DNA of 64,000 nt from Piscicola geometra (GCA_943735955.1 OX030965.1:766501-830500); one strand, 5' to 3'. Positions 10,481 to 23,001 are shown, counted from the first letter of the stretch. Notes: generated by a model from the sequence alone, not told the origin. Numbers and translations are program-made.

Positions 10481-11963
10481 TCTAGCAAAGTGAAAAACAA
10501 AAAAGTGACTTGTGTCCAGTAGAGGTGGCACCTTTACAAAAAGAATGCTTGTAAATCTGAGAATTCTGTGCAAGTGCAGTGTTTTAAGGTGTACGGCAGG
10601 ACTAAACCATGGAGTGATTTACGAGAAAAATAATCGCCTCCATGTTTACCAGTGTTAAAATCCGTTAGATCAAACAGGTAATCAAAGATCAGCAATATTT
10701 TTGAAAAATTTGAAATATTTTAATGTTATGAATCCAGCTTTCAAATAATTCTTCATATGCGCTTTGTTTTAAAATACAGATAAAGTTAGAAGCTATAAAA
10801 AACGGCTTCTACAATAATTTTAGATCGTGTACTTCAACTAATTCCAAGCACCAACCAGTCTTCTGCGGCAATAACAAGCAAACGAAACTTGTGCCAAACA
10901 GTGAAAACGAAAAAAAAGATGAGGCCGCAGGATCCAACGGAGACCTTGTTAGCTAATTTTTATTTCATTAATCATTTGATTGCTTAAAAGCCTCTAATGG
11001 TTTATTAATAATTAGTCATTCGACTACAACAGATCGATGAGTAGTGTTTCCCAGCACACTGAACTGAGCTATATTTCGATGTGAACGAACGAAAAGTAAT
11101 GCCATCTTTGCGACAACTATGCAGTTGAATTTATTGGCAAAAGCGAAAACCTGGTGTCTCCAAGCTGGTGAGAAAGCAATCTCCCAGCTGTTCTCCGTCC
11201 ACGCCTTCATCGAGTATGAGGCTAGGGTGGCACAACTTGAACTAAACAAGATTTGTTTTATTTAAATAAATTTTATTGATTAAAAATGTTGGTGAAATGC
11301 ACCATGTACACCTATTTAGGTTCGGAGACAACGTGAAGCAGCTTCCGTTGAACTTCGTTTTGATGAGGGCACAAGTCACATGACTAATGACGGGAAGAAA
11401 AACTTTTTTCTTTTTTGAATCATTTTTTTCAAATGTAGGATGTTTGTTGAACGGAACGAGAGTAAATACTTTGGTTCTTGACTTTGAGGCTGGACTCTGG
11501 GTGGCTTTGCGACAGGTCTTTCTTGGCGTCTACTATGAAGGTTGTGCTTTCCATTTTAGCCAGGCCTTGTGGAGAAGTGCGCAAGGGTTCGGATTCTCTT
11601 CTTCTTGAAACTGACACCTACTTTCTATTACGTGAAACATTCGCTCTTTGTCTTCTCCCTGCAAACCAAATCCGCTCTTCTCTCGATGAACTTCGAGAAA
11701 GAGGGCAAAGTCCCAAACTGAAACTTTTCTTCAAGTCCCCTGGTGAGTTTCTTCCTCATTTCTTCTGGCATTTGAGGGCCTGTATAATCGGTTGCCTTTT
11801 TTGAATTCTTTCTATTTCTTCTTTTAGGTGGTTATAAGACAGGCCTATTCCACATTTGCTTTCTTCTTTCTTTTTTTTCTTTTATTGCTTTTTTGTAGAA
11901 CCTGTCCACTGCCTTTCCGATGCCAGCTTCAAAGTCAAACACAAATCTATTCATTCTCGTTTT

Positions 11964-12013
11964 CAATCAAATAGATTTCTATAGCGCTCTTCAAATTCAA
12001 GAGCGCTCAACAG
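11964..12013 (-). mobile_element. L2-like LINE 3' tail fragment
   Basis: Minus-strand AAGAGCGCTATAGAAATCTA then TTTGATTG, in the standard tail arrangement. It is inserted in the MULE pseudogene. Confidence 0.7.
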
Positions 12014-12065
12014 TTTTGTTCAACAATACTTCCCTTTTAGAATTTTTTTTTTGGTCTATACTATT

Positions 12066-12292
12066 CACAGCCTGACAGACGCATGCCATGTTACAATGGT
12101 TCTGAGAACCATGGTCTTATGCGCCGAGACGCCACTCCACACGACGTACACATCTTTCAATGCATACGTCGCAAACACCGCATCATTTACACTAGGTATA
12201 TGATAGTTCACGGTTGCATGTCAAGGATTCGAACAGGCAACCCTTAAGTTGCAAGTCCGACGTCTACCATCTAAGCCATCCCCGCTCGTTTG
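12066..12292 (-). mobile_element. tRNA-derived SINE, diverged subfamily
   Basis: Minus-strand copy. The tRNA-like head, at high coordinates, has a B-box-like CTGTTCGAATCC and an A-box-like GGCTTAGATGG. The body carries TATACCTAGTGTAAATGATG and the GTCGTGTGGAGTGGCGTCTC segment. The body differs from the 44527 and 52143 copies but matches the partial copy at 59278-59405, so there are at least two subfamilies. Confidence 0.75.
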
Positions 12293-12843
12293 TTTTTGTT
12301 TTCAATTTTAATTTTTTTGTGATTATATTATGTAATACTTTTATGAAAAACATTCCATTAAAAAAATTAATATAATAAATATCGATATTTTCGCCTTTTA
12401 CAGTAACTTCAACTGCATTGAAAAACCGCAAAGATGGAAAAAAAGACGTTCGTTCACGAAAACAGTTGCACGTGACAAAGGGCTCTTTCAGTGTGCCTCA
12501 ATGAAGCTCATCGATGGGAGACTGGTGAAGATGTGCCAACTTGGACAATTCTGTTAAACAATCATTTGTAAAAAATTGATGATTTGTATCTTTAATAAAC
12601 GTCTTAAAAGTATTTCTTCATAGTAAATTTCACTGAATTAACAAAAAAGAGTAAAAAGCAGCATCTTTATGATAAAATGTGATGAAAAAAAACTTACCTT
12701 TACATCGTTCAAACGAAATACAATCAATAAGCTTCCCTGAGTTAGTGGTTTTATTGCTTGAAACACTACTTCGGAAAAAGAAAATGAATCTAAATGAACT
12801 TTGAAAAAGTTAGAATTTGAATAATCCATTATTTTATTAATAA

Positions 12844-15636
12844 CCCTGTGAACATTCTATATGGGCCTATATGGGTCCCATATGGGCTAAATGGGCTAAG
12901 GGTAATCAATATGGGTCCTATATGGGTCCTATATGGGCTTCGTGGGCTAGAGATTATCTATATGGGCCCTATATGGGTCCTATATGGGCTAAATGGGCTT
13001 TAAAAAAGAATAAAATTTAACGTGTTTTTTAAAGAAAAACCTATTTGGGAAGTATATGGGTCCTAAATGGGCTAAATGAGCTTTGAATAATAATAAAAGT
13101 TAAAGTGTTTTTATGGAAAACCTATATGGGTCCTATATGGGTCCTATATGGGCTAAATGGGCTTTGAATAATAAAAAAAGTTCAAGTGTTTTCAAGGAAA
13201 GCCTATGTGGGTCCTATATGGGTCCTATATGGGCTAAATGGGCTTTGAATAATGAAAAAAGTTGTAGTGTTTTCATGGAAAGCCTATGTGGGTCCTATAT
13301 GGGTCCTATATGGGCTAAATGGTTTTTGAATAATAAAAAAAGTTTAAGTGTTTTTATGGAAAGCCTATGTGGGTCCTATATGGGTCCTATATAGGCTAAA
13401 TGGGCTTTGAATAATAAAAAAAGTTCAAGTGTTTTCAAGGAAAGCCTATGTGGGTCCTATATGGGTCCTATATGGGCTAAATGGGTTTTGAATAATAAAA
13501 AAAGTTTAAGTGTTTTCCAGGAAAGCCTATGTGGGTCCTATATGGGTCCTATATGGGCTAAATGGGTTTTGAATAATAAAAAAAGTTCAAGTGTTTTCAA
13601 GGAAAGCCTATGTGGGTCCTATATGGGTCCTATATGGGCTAAATGGGCTTTAAAAAAAATAATTCTAAGTGTTTTTAAGGAAAGCCTATGTGGGTCCTAT
13701 ATGGGTCCTATATGGGCTAAATGGGCTTTGAATAATAAAAAAAGTTTAAGTGTTTTCCAGGAAAGCCTATGTGGGTCCTATATGGGTCCTATATAGGCTA
13801 AATGGGCTTTGAATAATAAAAAAAGTTCAAGTGTTTTCCAGGAAAGCCTATGTGGGTCCTATATGGGTCCTATATGGGCTAAATGAGCTTTGAATAATAA
13901 AAAAAAGTTTAAGTGTTTTTATGGAAAGCCTATGTGGGTCTTTTATGGGTCCTATATGGGCTAAATGGGCTTTGAATAACAAAAAAAGTTAAAGTGTTTT
14001 TATGGAAAGCCTATGTGGGTCCTATATGGGTCCTATATAGGCTAAATGGGCTTTGAATAATAAAAAAAGTTCAAGTGTTTTCAAGGAAAGCCTATGTGGG
14101 TCCTATATGGGTCCTATATGGGCTAAATGGGTTTTGAATAATAAAAAAAGTTTAAGTGTTTTCAAGGAAAGCCTATGTGGGTCCTATATGGGTCCTATAT
14201 GGGCTAAATGGGCTTTAAAAAAAAATAATTCTAAGTGTTTTCAAGGAAAGCCTATGTGGGTCCTATATGGGTCCTATATGGGCTAAATGGGCTTTGAATA
14301 ACAAAAAAAGTTAAAGTGTTTTTATGGAAAGCCTATGTGGGTCCTATATGGGTCCTATATGGGCTAAATGGGTTTTGAATAATAAAAAAAGTTTAAGTGT
14401 TTTCCAGGAAAGCCTATGTGGGTCCTATATGGGTCCTATATGGGCTAAATGGGCTTTGAATAATAAAAATAATTACAACAGAAGATAACATTTATAAAAT
14501 AAAAGAGATAATAAATTCAAATGATTAAAACAAAAAAATAAAAAATATTTCACAAAAACCATGGCCATATGTTACACTAATTCAAAGTAAAATATTATTT
14601 ATTTTTTTGTTATAATCATTTGAATTTATTATCTCTTTTATTTTAGAAATGTTATCTTCTGTTGTAATTATTTAAAAAGTATTTGTCTCTAAAAGTCATT
14701 CTGGTTTCTTATTAAAGTTTTTTTTTAATTCTCATTATTAAATATTAATATTAAAAAATTTAAAGTTATGCAAATAATTATTCAATAGTTCAACAAACTT
14801 TTCGAAACCCCACAAGTTGTAATCAATGTATTCAATATCTATATAAGATACCAGCCATTTTTATTAATATATGTAATGACAAAAAAAGCCGGTTAGCACT
14901 TCCTTTACCAGAACAAATTAAACCATGGTATATAATGCATCAATAAATTATTCGCAACAGGTTCTGTCAAAACTAACTCAACTCAAACATACAGAAGAGA
15001 AATCAAAGTACACGTGTCCAAATTAGAAAAGCAAGCCAAGCAAAATTCAAAAAAAATAATCTTCAAGAATCCGATTAATCACATTTTTTATATTTGGAAT
15101 ATTTTTCTTACATCTTTAAATTTATGTTTGGCAGAAATATTTTAATTGCTTTTTATAAGAATAAATAATTTATCAATCAATCATGTGTTGCCCATATAGC
15201 CCATATGGGACCCACTTAATTTGGTGTAGCATTTTGACATGGGTCCCATATGGGCTGCCCACATAGGGCCTATATGGGCTGCCCACATAGGACCTATATG
15301 GGCTTCCCATATAGGGCCCATATAGTTGCCCATATAGCCCATATGGGGCCCACTTAATTCAGTGTAGCATTTTGACATGGGTCCCATATGGGCTGCCCAC
15401 ATAGGACCTATATGGGCTGCCCATATAGGGCCCATATGGGCTGCCCATATAGTTGCCCATATAGGGCCCATATAGGGCCCATATGGGCTGCCCATATAGT
15501 TGCCCATATAGCCCATATGGGACCCACATAAATCGGTGTAGCATTTTGACATGGGTCCCATATGGGCTGCCCATATGGGGCCCATATAGTTGCCCATATG
15601 GGACCCATATAGGTCCCATATAGAATGTTCACAGGG
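12844..15636. mobile_element. Element A: CCCTGTGAAC inverted-repeat element with 81-bp arrays
   Basis: Begins CCCTGTGAACATTCTATATG and ends with its exact reverse complement (22 bp perfect), total 2793 bp. Inside, left to right: degenerate ATGGGTCCTATATGGG-type sequence; a regular array of about 81-bp units (13095-14460); an AT-rich centre with a foldback (14467-14520 against about 14620-14675); then a second array near 15181-15620 of GCCCATATAGGGCCCATATG-type units, each cluster preceded by GTGTAGCATTTTGACATGGG. There is no transposase-like frame. All long open frames are translations of the arrays. Flanks read TAA/AAG, compatible with a 2-bp duplication. Non-autonomous. Family not recognised. 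Confidence 0.85.
13095..14460 (+). repeat. 81-bp tandem array inside element A
   Basis: About 16 units of 81 bp. Each has CTTTGAATAATAAAAAAAGT, then AAGTGTTTTCAAGGAAAGCC, then two copies of TGGGTCCTATA and GGGCTAAATGGG. A period of 27 codons gives stop-free frames (repeating SLCGSYMGPIWAKW) that are not genes. Confidence 0.95.
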
Positions 15637-15702
15637 AAGCTTGTGCTGATGAAAAGACTGTTGATATGATTAATAGTGTACTACCAGCAAAAGGACAAGA
15701 AG

Positions 15703-15791
15703 GCATGGGCGGCGATCCTGGGACCTTCTACTTTTTGGTAGTGAAGGGGTCCACTTCAATGGTTTGGACCCCCCAGAATCGCCGTCTATGC
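15703..15791. mobile_element. Short foldback MITE with hAT-like ends
   Basis: GCATGGGCGGCGATCCTGGG at 15703 is the imperfect inverse of the right end at about 15770-15791 (minus strand GCATAGACGGCGATTCTGGG). The end sequence matches the left end of the hAT at 55834, so this is probably a deleted derivative of that family. Confidence 0.6.
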
Positions 15792-15866
15792 TGAGTAGAA
15801 TCCCCCAAGATTTGAAGCAAATCGCTGCCCCTGATTGGCTGATTATAACTTATAATCTTATAACTT

Positions 15867-15929
15867 AAAAATTCTAAAGCAATAATTTAGACTTATAATA
15901 AAAGTCTAAATTATTGCTTTGGAATTTTT
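15867..15929. repeat. Near-perfect 28-bp stem hairpin
   Basis: The arm AAAAATTCTAAAGCAATAAT followed by TTAGACTT pairs with 15902-15929 around a 7-nt loop. It is an AT-rich foldback with no coding role visible. Confidence 0.75.
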
Positions 15930-16049
15930 CTGCTTAATTTTTAAAAAAAGTCAGGCAGGCACTACTGCTGTCAACACAAAGAAAACAAACGAAACCTTGA
16001 TTTTGACATTTTATAATACTAGTTTTTACCTAATATGTGTATATTTAAT

Positions 16050-16375
16050 AATTATAAACTCACAATTGATTACTCGATATTAAGACAATGAAAATAAATT
16101 ATTCATAATTTTAATTTATAAAGTACCTATGTACGTATTTTAGCATACATATTTTTTCACAGTTAACAAATAACCGAACCATGTTAGCAATATTGTTTTG
16201 ACAAAAGTCACTCAAGAGCCCAATGATCCATATTTGGACAAATCACAAAAACCATCAAAATATTTGAAATTGTAAATTATGATTTAAGTTTGGATAATAA
16301 GGCCCAAACTAAGCTGGAATTATGAATTACAAATTCTTACATAGTGGGGCGGGCTCTTATGGGTTGAAAAAAGAC
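16050..16375. mobile_element. Copy of the CCCATNAGAGCCC-type repeat
   Basis: Matches 63560-63805 in the same order: GAACCATGTTAGCAATATTG, then CAAGAGCCCAATGATCCATA, then GGGCTCTTATGGGTTGAA at the right end. The right end inverted (CCCATAAGAGCCC) resembles the TTAA-flanked terminus at 59711. That suggests a piggyBac-like MITE that has lost a clear TTAA here. Confidence 0.55.
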
Positions 16376-16684
16376 CAATGCAAAACTATTGTCAAAAACG
16401 AACAAAACTTCTATTTCCTGATCTGAAATTTGTGGTAGGAAATCTTGAGGGTAGGGGAGACCGGGGTTGAATGTTACAATTTTAACAAATGTTGTTATAA
16501 ATTTGTTATTTTTGAAGCAGTTATAGCTCTATTAGTCACAAGTTAAACACAAAATACTGGTTTATTATTTAAATTTAATGAAAAAAGTAACATTTCCATA
16601 GAGTCCTAAATGTTACAGTAGTCGGGGTTGAATGTTATAAATATCAAATGAACATTTAAAATGAAATAAAAAGTAACTTATTAG

Positions 16685-16849
16685 TTATTCATCACTGTCG
16701 CAGTCATGGCACGTGTAGTAGTCACTGCCATCTGTACATTCCACGTGTGACCACCTCTTGCATTCCAGACATTGCATCCAGTCTTCATCAAACGATTCGC
16801 CGCAAACTAGATAGATGGCCTTGAAACGGATGATTTTGATATTTTTCTG
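16685..16849 (-). pseudogene. Pogo-like transposase, C-terminal zinc-knuckle tail
   Basis: Minus-strand reading IYLVCGESFDEDWMQCLECK, then RWSHVECTDGSDYYTCHDCD, then SDE and a stop at 16685-16687. The CxxC...WxxCxxCxxWxHxxC...CxxC layout is the PHD-like Cys/His tail that ends many invertebrate pogo/Tigger-type transposases. It probably mediates protein or chromatin contacts rather than catalysis. A possible acceptor precedes residue K at about 16850. The catalytic DDE core is absent, presumably deleted or displaced when the MULE entered. Its closeness to the left inverted end matches the usual gene-to-end spacing. Confidence 0.6.
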
Positions 16850-16947
16850 GCTTTAAGTTGTTTATTTTTGTTTAAGTTGATGAGTTCTTTTTTTTAGTTT
16901 AATTTTTTTCTAACGGTAAGTTTCTTATTTTCTTTTTTTCCAAGCAG

Positions 16948-17099
16948 AGGACAAAATGGCACGGACAAAATGGCACGGACAAAATGTCACGGGACAAAAT
17001 GGCACGGACAAAATGTCACGGGACAAAATGGCACGGACAAAATGGCACGGACAAAATGTCACGGACAAAATGGCACGGACAAAATGTAATGAGTATTGT
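16948..17099. repeat. Left MULE terminal repeat made of a 14-15 bp minisatellite
   Basis: About nine tandem units of GGACAAAATGGCACG and GGACAAAATGTCACG, followed by GGACAAAATGTAATGAGTAT. The right end at 20680-20846 is the inverted counterpart, including the ATGAGTAT boundary. Confidence 0.85.
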
Positions 17100-17575
<476 letters not shown>

Positions 17576-17684
17576 ACGGAATTTTTTTTATAGATTCGTT
17601 ACACCATTTTAAATAAATAAAACAAACTATATTTTTTAAAATTACATAATTAAAACGAACTTTACTTTATCAAATACAATACAA

Positions 17685-17860
17685 ATTATTAAATACACCA
17701 TAAATTATTAATTACAATATTAATTGTTAAATACAATATAAATTATTAAATACAATATAAATTATTAAATACAATATAAATTATTAAATACAATATAAAT
17801 TATTAAATACAATATAAATTATTAAATACAATGTAAATTATTAATTACAATGATTGAAAT
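17685..17860. repeat. AT-rich 19-bp minisatellite
   Basis: About eight units of ATTATTAAATACAATATAA inside the nested MULE. Confidence 0.85.
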
Positions 17861-18222
17861 ATATTGTTAATTAGATTAATCTAAATAAATTATTAATTAC
17901 AAAAATTAAAATATATTATTAATATTAATAAAGAAATTATTTTTAATTGTGTTTTTTTTTGTTGAAATACTTTATATCAAGAATTCAAAATACAAGTTTC
18001 AAATATTAAATGTATTTTTAGTTCATTAAAATTGAAAAAGTGTTTTCATTAAAGTGTGTTTATTTTTATAGTTATTCAAAGTCAATGTGCTTTCAATTAG
18101 CGGATTGGAGCCATGTGATTGATTGGCACTTGTGTGTGGTGTCTTCATTATTTTTGCGATGCCTGTTCATGCCAGCTAAGAAAAATTAATAGATATTCCC
18201 ATTGACCTATGACTATAAGAAA

Positions 18223-18497
<275 letters not shown>

Positions 18498-18807
18498 TCG
18501 TCTTGACCTCTAAATTGTGTAAAGTGGGATTCGGTGTACTGATCATTTTTTAATGGTATTGATAAGAATACCGAAGACATTGCAGTAAACACTTAAAGAC
18601 TAGAAATGACCGATGCATGCTCTTTCTAACCCGCTCAAAGATAAAATTCAACCAACTCTTGAAAAAATTATTTTTTAATTACTAAATATCGTTTTTATAG
18701 GATTTGACGAAACTCGTAGTTCCTTTGATAAAATATATTTTAAGTAGTTTTTTAATCTAAATGAAGAGCGTTATTTATTTGGTGAAACTAATTATTTACA
18801 CATATAA

Positions 18808-18863
<56 letters not shown>

Positions 18864-18905
18864 ACACACAAACAAACACACACACACACCCAAACACACA
18901 CACAT
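18808..18905. repeat. CA dinucleotide microsatellite
   Basis: (CA)n with occasional AAAC and CCA interruptions. It lies about 80 bp upstream of the MULE reading frame. Confidence 0.95.
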
Positions 18906-18987
18906 ACCATACAACGGAAACACATCTAAGGGACATGACCCCTATATAAGAACAAATTGAAAGTAGGAAAAAGATAGTGCTTGAATC

Positions 18988-20342
18988 ATGTTAGAATTCG
19001 TTACATCGCAAAAAGGGACTCTGAAGCTTGTTGTTCAAGGGTACTTATTTACTAAACACTCTGACGGTAGTGATGGAAAAATCTTTTGGCGCTGCGAGAA
19101 CAGAACGTGCAAGACTCGAGTGCACACACAAGATGGTGAAATTGTTCAAGAAGTTGAAAATCACAACCACACGGTCACACATGGAAAGGTTGAAGTGGAG
19201 AGAGCACGTGCCAGCATGAAAAGAAGAAATGAAACAACCGAAGAAATGACGCGACTCATTGTTCATAATGAACTGCTGAATGTCCCTATATCAGCAGCTC
19301 ATCTTCTTCCTAAGCGAACGACGTTGGCCAGAGATGTACGTCGACATCGTCAGAAGGCAGGACCAAACGACCAAGAGGACATTTCAGTATATTCTTTGAC
19401 GCAGGGCGGCAGTCTGTTTCTCTGTTTTTTGACGGCAAACATGATTATCTTCGCAGCTGACGAAGACCTGGCCTTCGTTTCTAGATCGATCACTGCTTTG
19501 CCGATGGAACATTTCGAGTGAGCCCAGATGGCTACGATCAACTCTATCCTCTACATGGTTTCTTCAATGACGAAGTATTTCCAGTCGTGTATGCTCTGCT
19601 ATCTTCAAGAACCGAAGAAGCATACCGACATCTATTCCAAGAAATTCAAGTTTTGAAAGAAGGTTTAAATCCAGTATCAATCATGGTCGACTTTGAACTA
19701 GCCGCAATAAGAGCCTTTCAAAGCACGTTTCCAACAGCAACAATCACTGGATGCATGTTTCATTTTGGTCAATGCGTGTGGAGGAAACTGCAAGCAGAAG
19801 GATTTTCTGAACGTTACAGAAATGAACCAGATTTGGCGCTCTTGGTCAAACGTCTCCTGGCCTTAGCATTCGTTCCACCCCAAAATGTTGTTGAGCTGTT
19901 TGAACAGTTGACTGAAGATCCATCTTACCAAGACATAGAGGTCATTTGCGATTACATGGAAGATAATTTCATCGGCCGATTACGAAGAGGAAGAAGAGGG
20001 CAACCAAGATTCCCAATCGAAATATGGACTCAATTTTCGAGAGTAATCAACAACTTGCCTCGCAGCAAGAACGCACTTGAGGAGTGGCACAACGCATTCA
20101 ACAATGTTTTTGGTATTGCGCATCCAACAGCGACAAGACTTGCGCGGAAATTGCAGCAGGAACAACACAGTTTTCAACTTCTCCGTCGTCAATTGGAACT
20201 GGGCACAACGGCTGGAAAGAAAAAGAAGACCTACATCCGCATCAACGAAGCACTGCGCACCATGGTTACCGACTACAACAACCGAGATCCAATCGCTTAT
20301 TTAGCAGACATTGCACGGGTTTTGAACATTAATGTTGTTTGA
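18988..20342 (+). pseudogene. FLYWCH-MULE transposase with a frameshift
   Basis: Mutator-like transposase preceded by a FLYWCH zinc finger. The first frame (18988-19521) encodes GTLKLVVQGYLFTKHSDGSD, FWRCENRTCKTRVHT and ENHNHTVTHGK, with the F/L-W-C-C-H-H pattern of FLYWCH, which binds DNA. The second continues from about 19503: CFADGTFRVSPDGYDQLYPL (first catalytic Asp in ADGTF), IMVDFELAAIRAF (second Asp) and GCMFHFGQCVWRK (the C/H motif). A helical C-terminus ends at 20342. The two frames overlap by a few bases but differ in phase, so a frameshift lies near 19400-19505. The stretch before it is also degraded. Combined length of about 450 residues is near normal for the family. It sits between minisatellite inverted ends and is probably inactive. 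Confidence 0.85.
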
Positions 20343-20679
20343 AAAGAATGTTGATTTTATCAATATTTTTTACTTTATAATTTTTACAAACTTTGAAATA
20401 ATGTGAGCTCCATGGTAGATTCGTTTTGACTTGACTTTGTTTGACTTCTATTAAAAAAACCACATGCTTTCCGCTTTAATGATATTGAAGTGTCGATAAA
20501 CTCCGATGAATTCTTTCGAACAATAAATAGAAACGAATTTTTATCATCTTTAAAACTAAAGGCATGGTGCCTTTAAGATTTTGGGAATCGAATCTATGCG
20601 CAAATAACGATTGAAAATATTGAAAAGAAAAAGCACTACAATTAAATATAATTTTTATAGTGCAATTCATTTGCCGATA

Positions 20680-20846
20680 CTCATAACATTATGTCCGTGC
20701 CATTTTGTCCGTGACATTTTATCCCGTGAAATTTTGTCCGTGACATTTTGTCCCGTGACATTTTGTCCTCGTGACATTTTGTCCTTGCCATTTTGTCCTC
20801 GTGACATTTTGTCCGTGCCATTTTGTCCAGTGACATTTTGTCCTAG
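20680..20846. repeat. Right MULE terminal repeat
   Basis: Tandem CGTGACATTTTGTCC and CGTGCCATTTTGTCC units, the inverted form of the left terminal array. The inner boundary is ATACTCATAACATTATGTCC. The outer edge lies a few bases from the 16-bp end of the host pogo-like element. Confidence 0.85.
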
Positions 20847-20866
20847 CATCCCCCGGTCTCCCCTAC

Positions 20867-22104
20867 TGATCAAGCTCTAGTTTAAAGTTCTACCCTTTGT
20901 TGGACCTTTCCTCTTAATGTTTTGCTTAGAGCTCTGCGAGTTCACTTAAATCTGTGGCTTGTTTAGAACTATAAACTTCAACCTCACTTGAGTTGGTACA
21001 GTAATTCTTTAAAAAAATTTTATGATAAGTTCTGAATTTAAAAAATGAGCGTTTAAAAGTATGAAATTAAGGTAGGTTGAGTCTTAGTCTTTTTCATGAC
21101 CAGTTAATACTATAAATGAAAATAGCGCCATTTATAAAACGTTATTTTATTACCGCTTCGCTTTATCAATTAAATTATCATTTATTTTAATCGTAAATTT
21201 GTTATTATATTTCAAATTTGTTAGTACTCAATAATTTACGTACTCAATTTTAATAATATTTCAATTGACTTAATTTTTAAAACTCATTTGTTGATCATAT
21301 ACAGTTCTATTTTACTGTTTCATTTTATGATCAATTAATTTTGTTAGATATAAAAAAATAGTTTTCAAAGTTGTAAATTAATATATTTTCAAAACTAAAA
21401 AGAAAATAAAAACTTTAATTATTTTCAAAACTGAAACGAAAATAAAAACTTTAATTATTTTCAAAACGAAAACGAAAATATTTTTTTAATTATTTTCAAA
21501 ACGAAAACGAAAATAAAAACTATAATTAATTCCAAAACGAAAATGAAATAAAAACTATAATTATTTTATGAAACGAAAATAACACTGTCCCATGGTTCAT
21601 CACCATGCGTCTCAGGTTCAAGCTTAATTATTTGCTTTCATCAACAGTCTGATTCTTTCCAGCCGTCAATAGCCTCTCTATCATATAATAGTGGTCATTG
21701 CAAACAGTTCTTCTTCACTAGCTAACATTAACCGCAGGATCGAATATTATACCATCTGTTTCAAATGACATTATGTAATAAATTATAACACAACAACGTT
21801 CAAAAATCTTCTAATAAATCTCATTAGTCTCCTAATTCTGTTTCATAGAAGAACATATGAAAGTAAAAAAATGTATTACTTGGTCATCAAAGATATGTCA
21901 GTTCCCAAACGAGCCACCATACAGATTCGAGGATTCAAGCTGGCATTTAACTTGAAAAAATTTATAAATGAAAAATAAAAACAATAAACATTTGTTGAAG
22001 GCATTTAAAAAAAGGAAATTTTCTTTAGCTGTTGGGAGGGTATTTTCTCTGTTAAGAATGAGAAATTTATGAAATCGTACTAATTGCGTTGAAAAAATGA
22101 TGAA
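20867..22104. other. AT-rich stretch holding one MITE copy
   Basis: No gene seen. It holds a reversed, degenerate copy of the TTTTCGTTTTCG-type hAT MITE at 21360-21594. The rest is AT-rich without structure. Confidence 0.5.
21360..21594. mobile_element. hAT-type MITE copy, GTTATTTTCG family
   Basis: Repeats of TTTTCAAAACGAAAACGAAA and AATAAAAACTTTAATTA ending GAAACGAAAATAACACTG. The right terminus is identical to that of the complete copy at 38533-38743. The left end is not defined. Confidence 0.65.
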
Positions 22105-22176
22105 AAATTTAGCTTTGGGGGGGGGGGGAGGGGGGAGGCACGTTCCCCCGATGCCTCCCACCCGTGATCCGCTTCT
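22105..22176. mobile_element. hAT-like terminus
   Basis: A G-run then GATGCCTCCCACCCGTGATC and CGCTTCTG. Inverted, this starts CAGAAGCGGATCACGGGTGG, the CAGNNGCGGATC style of hAT ends. The partner end was not located. Confidence 0.4.
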
Positions 22177-22181
22177 GTGTA

Positions 22182-22245
22182 GTCTTAAAATACTACAGAG
22201 GCTTGCTGAAAGGAAGCTTCAGGAGTCAAGAGCTGGCTTCCGGTG
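22182..22245 (+). pseudogene. LINE reverse transcriptase scrap
   Basis: Encodes LKILQRLAERKLQESRAGFR, the conserved helix before the GFR motif of LINE RT (compare LQKLADRVYPESQAGFR at about 2430). Only about 60 bp survive. Confidence 0.6.
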
Positions 22246-22439
22246 AACGGATAAACGCCCCGTTGGAAATATCCCCGGCGGGTAACATCCCCGCTCTGAT
22301 TTTGAGATAAACGCCCTTGTTCCATCAGAAATTTAACGGATAGAAGCGCTGTTTGGATAAAAGACTAGTTCACACTTCATCAGTTTTTTATAAAGAAAAA
22401 TGAACACTCAATTTAATAATAAAACAAATATTTAAAAAA

Positions 22440-22604
22440 ACAAGTGGCATACTTTGAAATTTATTTAATTTTCGTTTTAAAAACAATTATAGTTTTTACT
22501 TCAATTTCGTTTTGGAAATAAATTTAGTTTTTATTTTCGTTTTCGTGGAACGATTATTCAGAATTGTCGTTTTCGTTTTCGTTACGAAAATAACACTGAT
22601 ACGT
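22440..22604. mobile_element. hAT-type MITE copy, 5'-truncated
   Basis: Matches the right two thirds of 38533-38743: TTAGTTTTTATTTTCGTTTT, then GATTATTCAGAATTGTCG, ending ACGAAAATAACACTG. Confidence 0.65.
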
Positions 22605-22835
22605 GGTGGGAGTGTGCGTGTGTGGTGGGAGTGTGCATGTGTGGTGGGAATGTTCTTTTTGTGAGATAGAGAAACAAAAGAAAATATGTTATATTTAGAG
22701 GTATGGTGATTCTTAAGGTTAATGCCTCTTTAATCACATTCTTTGTCTTGTTTGAACTGATTAGCATCAAAATACCCCCCTGATAAGCACATGTCACTAG
22801 ATACCAACAAAATGACGAAGCCTCACACCTAATCA

Positions 22836-22892
22836 TCACCCCAAGGGAATTATCACCCCAAGGGAATTATCACCCCAAGGGAATTATCACCT
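22836..22892. repeat. Short 20-bp tandem repeat
   Basis: Three and a half units of CACCCCAAGGGAATTAT. It lies just downstream of the RCC1L stop codon on the minus strand, so it may fall in the 3' UTR. Confidence 0.8.
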
Positions 22893-23001
22893 CTCTAGTA
22901 TCACTTCCAAACCACCAAATCTTTAACAGGCAAGTATCATCCTTAATAAAAAGAAGACCACTAAACCACAAAACATGTTCATCATCACCACACCACTGGC
23001 A

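Larger units (their letters stand above)
10490..12560 (+). pseudogene. Degenerate FLYWCH-MULE transposase gene
   Basis: A decayed copy of the intron-containing MULE gene at 38770-39993. Segments in order: a FLYWCH-like remnant (CSVLRCTAGLNHGVIYEKNN) near 10560-10640; an exon near 10830-10950 matching exon 4 of the other copy (MRPQDPT-like); one near 11030-11213 matching exon 5 (SQLFSVHAFIE); and one near 11320-11385 matching exon 6 (DNVKQLPLNFVLMRAQV). Further 3', absent from the other copy, is the transposase core VLDFEAGLWVALRQVF then YYEGCAFHFSQALWR at about 11470-11580. This carries the second catalytic Asp and the C/H motif of Mutator transposases. A possible terminal exon lies near 12400-12560. 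Stops and frameshifts are frequent. An L2 tail and a SINE have been inserted at 11964-12290. Confidence 0.75.

Noticed and set aside
13113..14286. Repeating YMGPIWAKW proteins (also 15181-15632, 45444-46235, 46962-47295)
   Set aside because: The 81-bp and related arrays have periods divisible by three and lack stops. The frames start and stop with array variants and differ in phase among copies.
13095..14460. CRISPR-like regularly spaced repeats
   Set aside because: Units are contiguous with no unique spacers, no cas genes exist, and the genome is eukaryotic.
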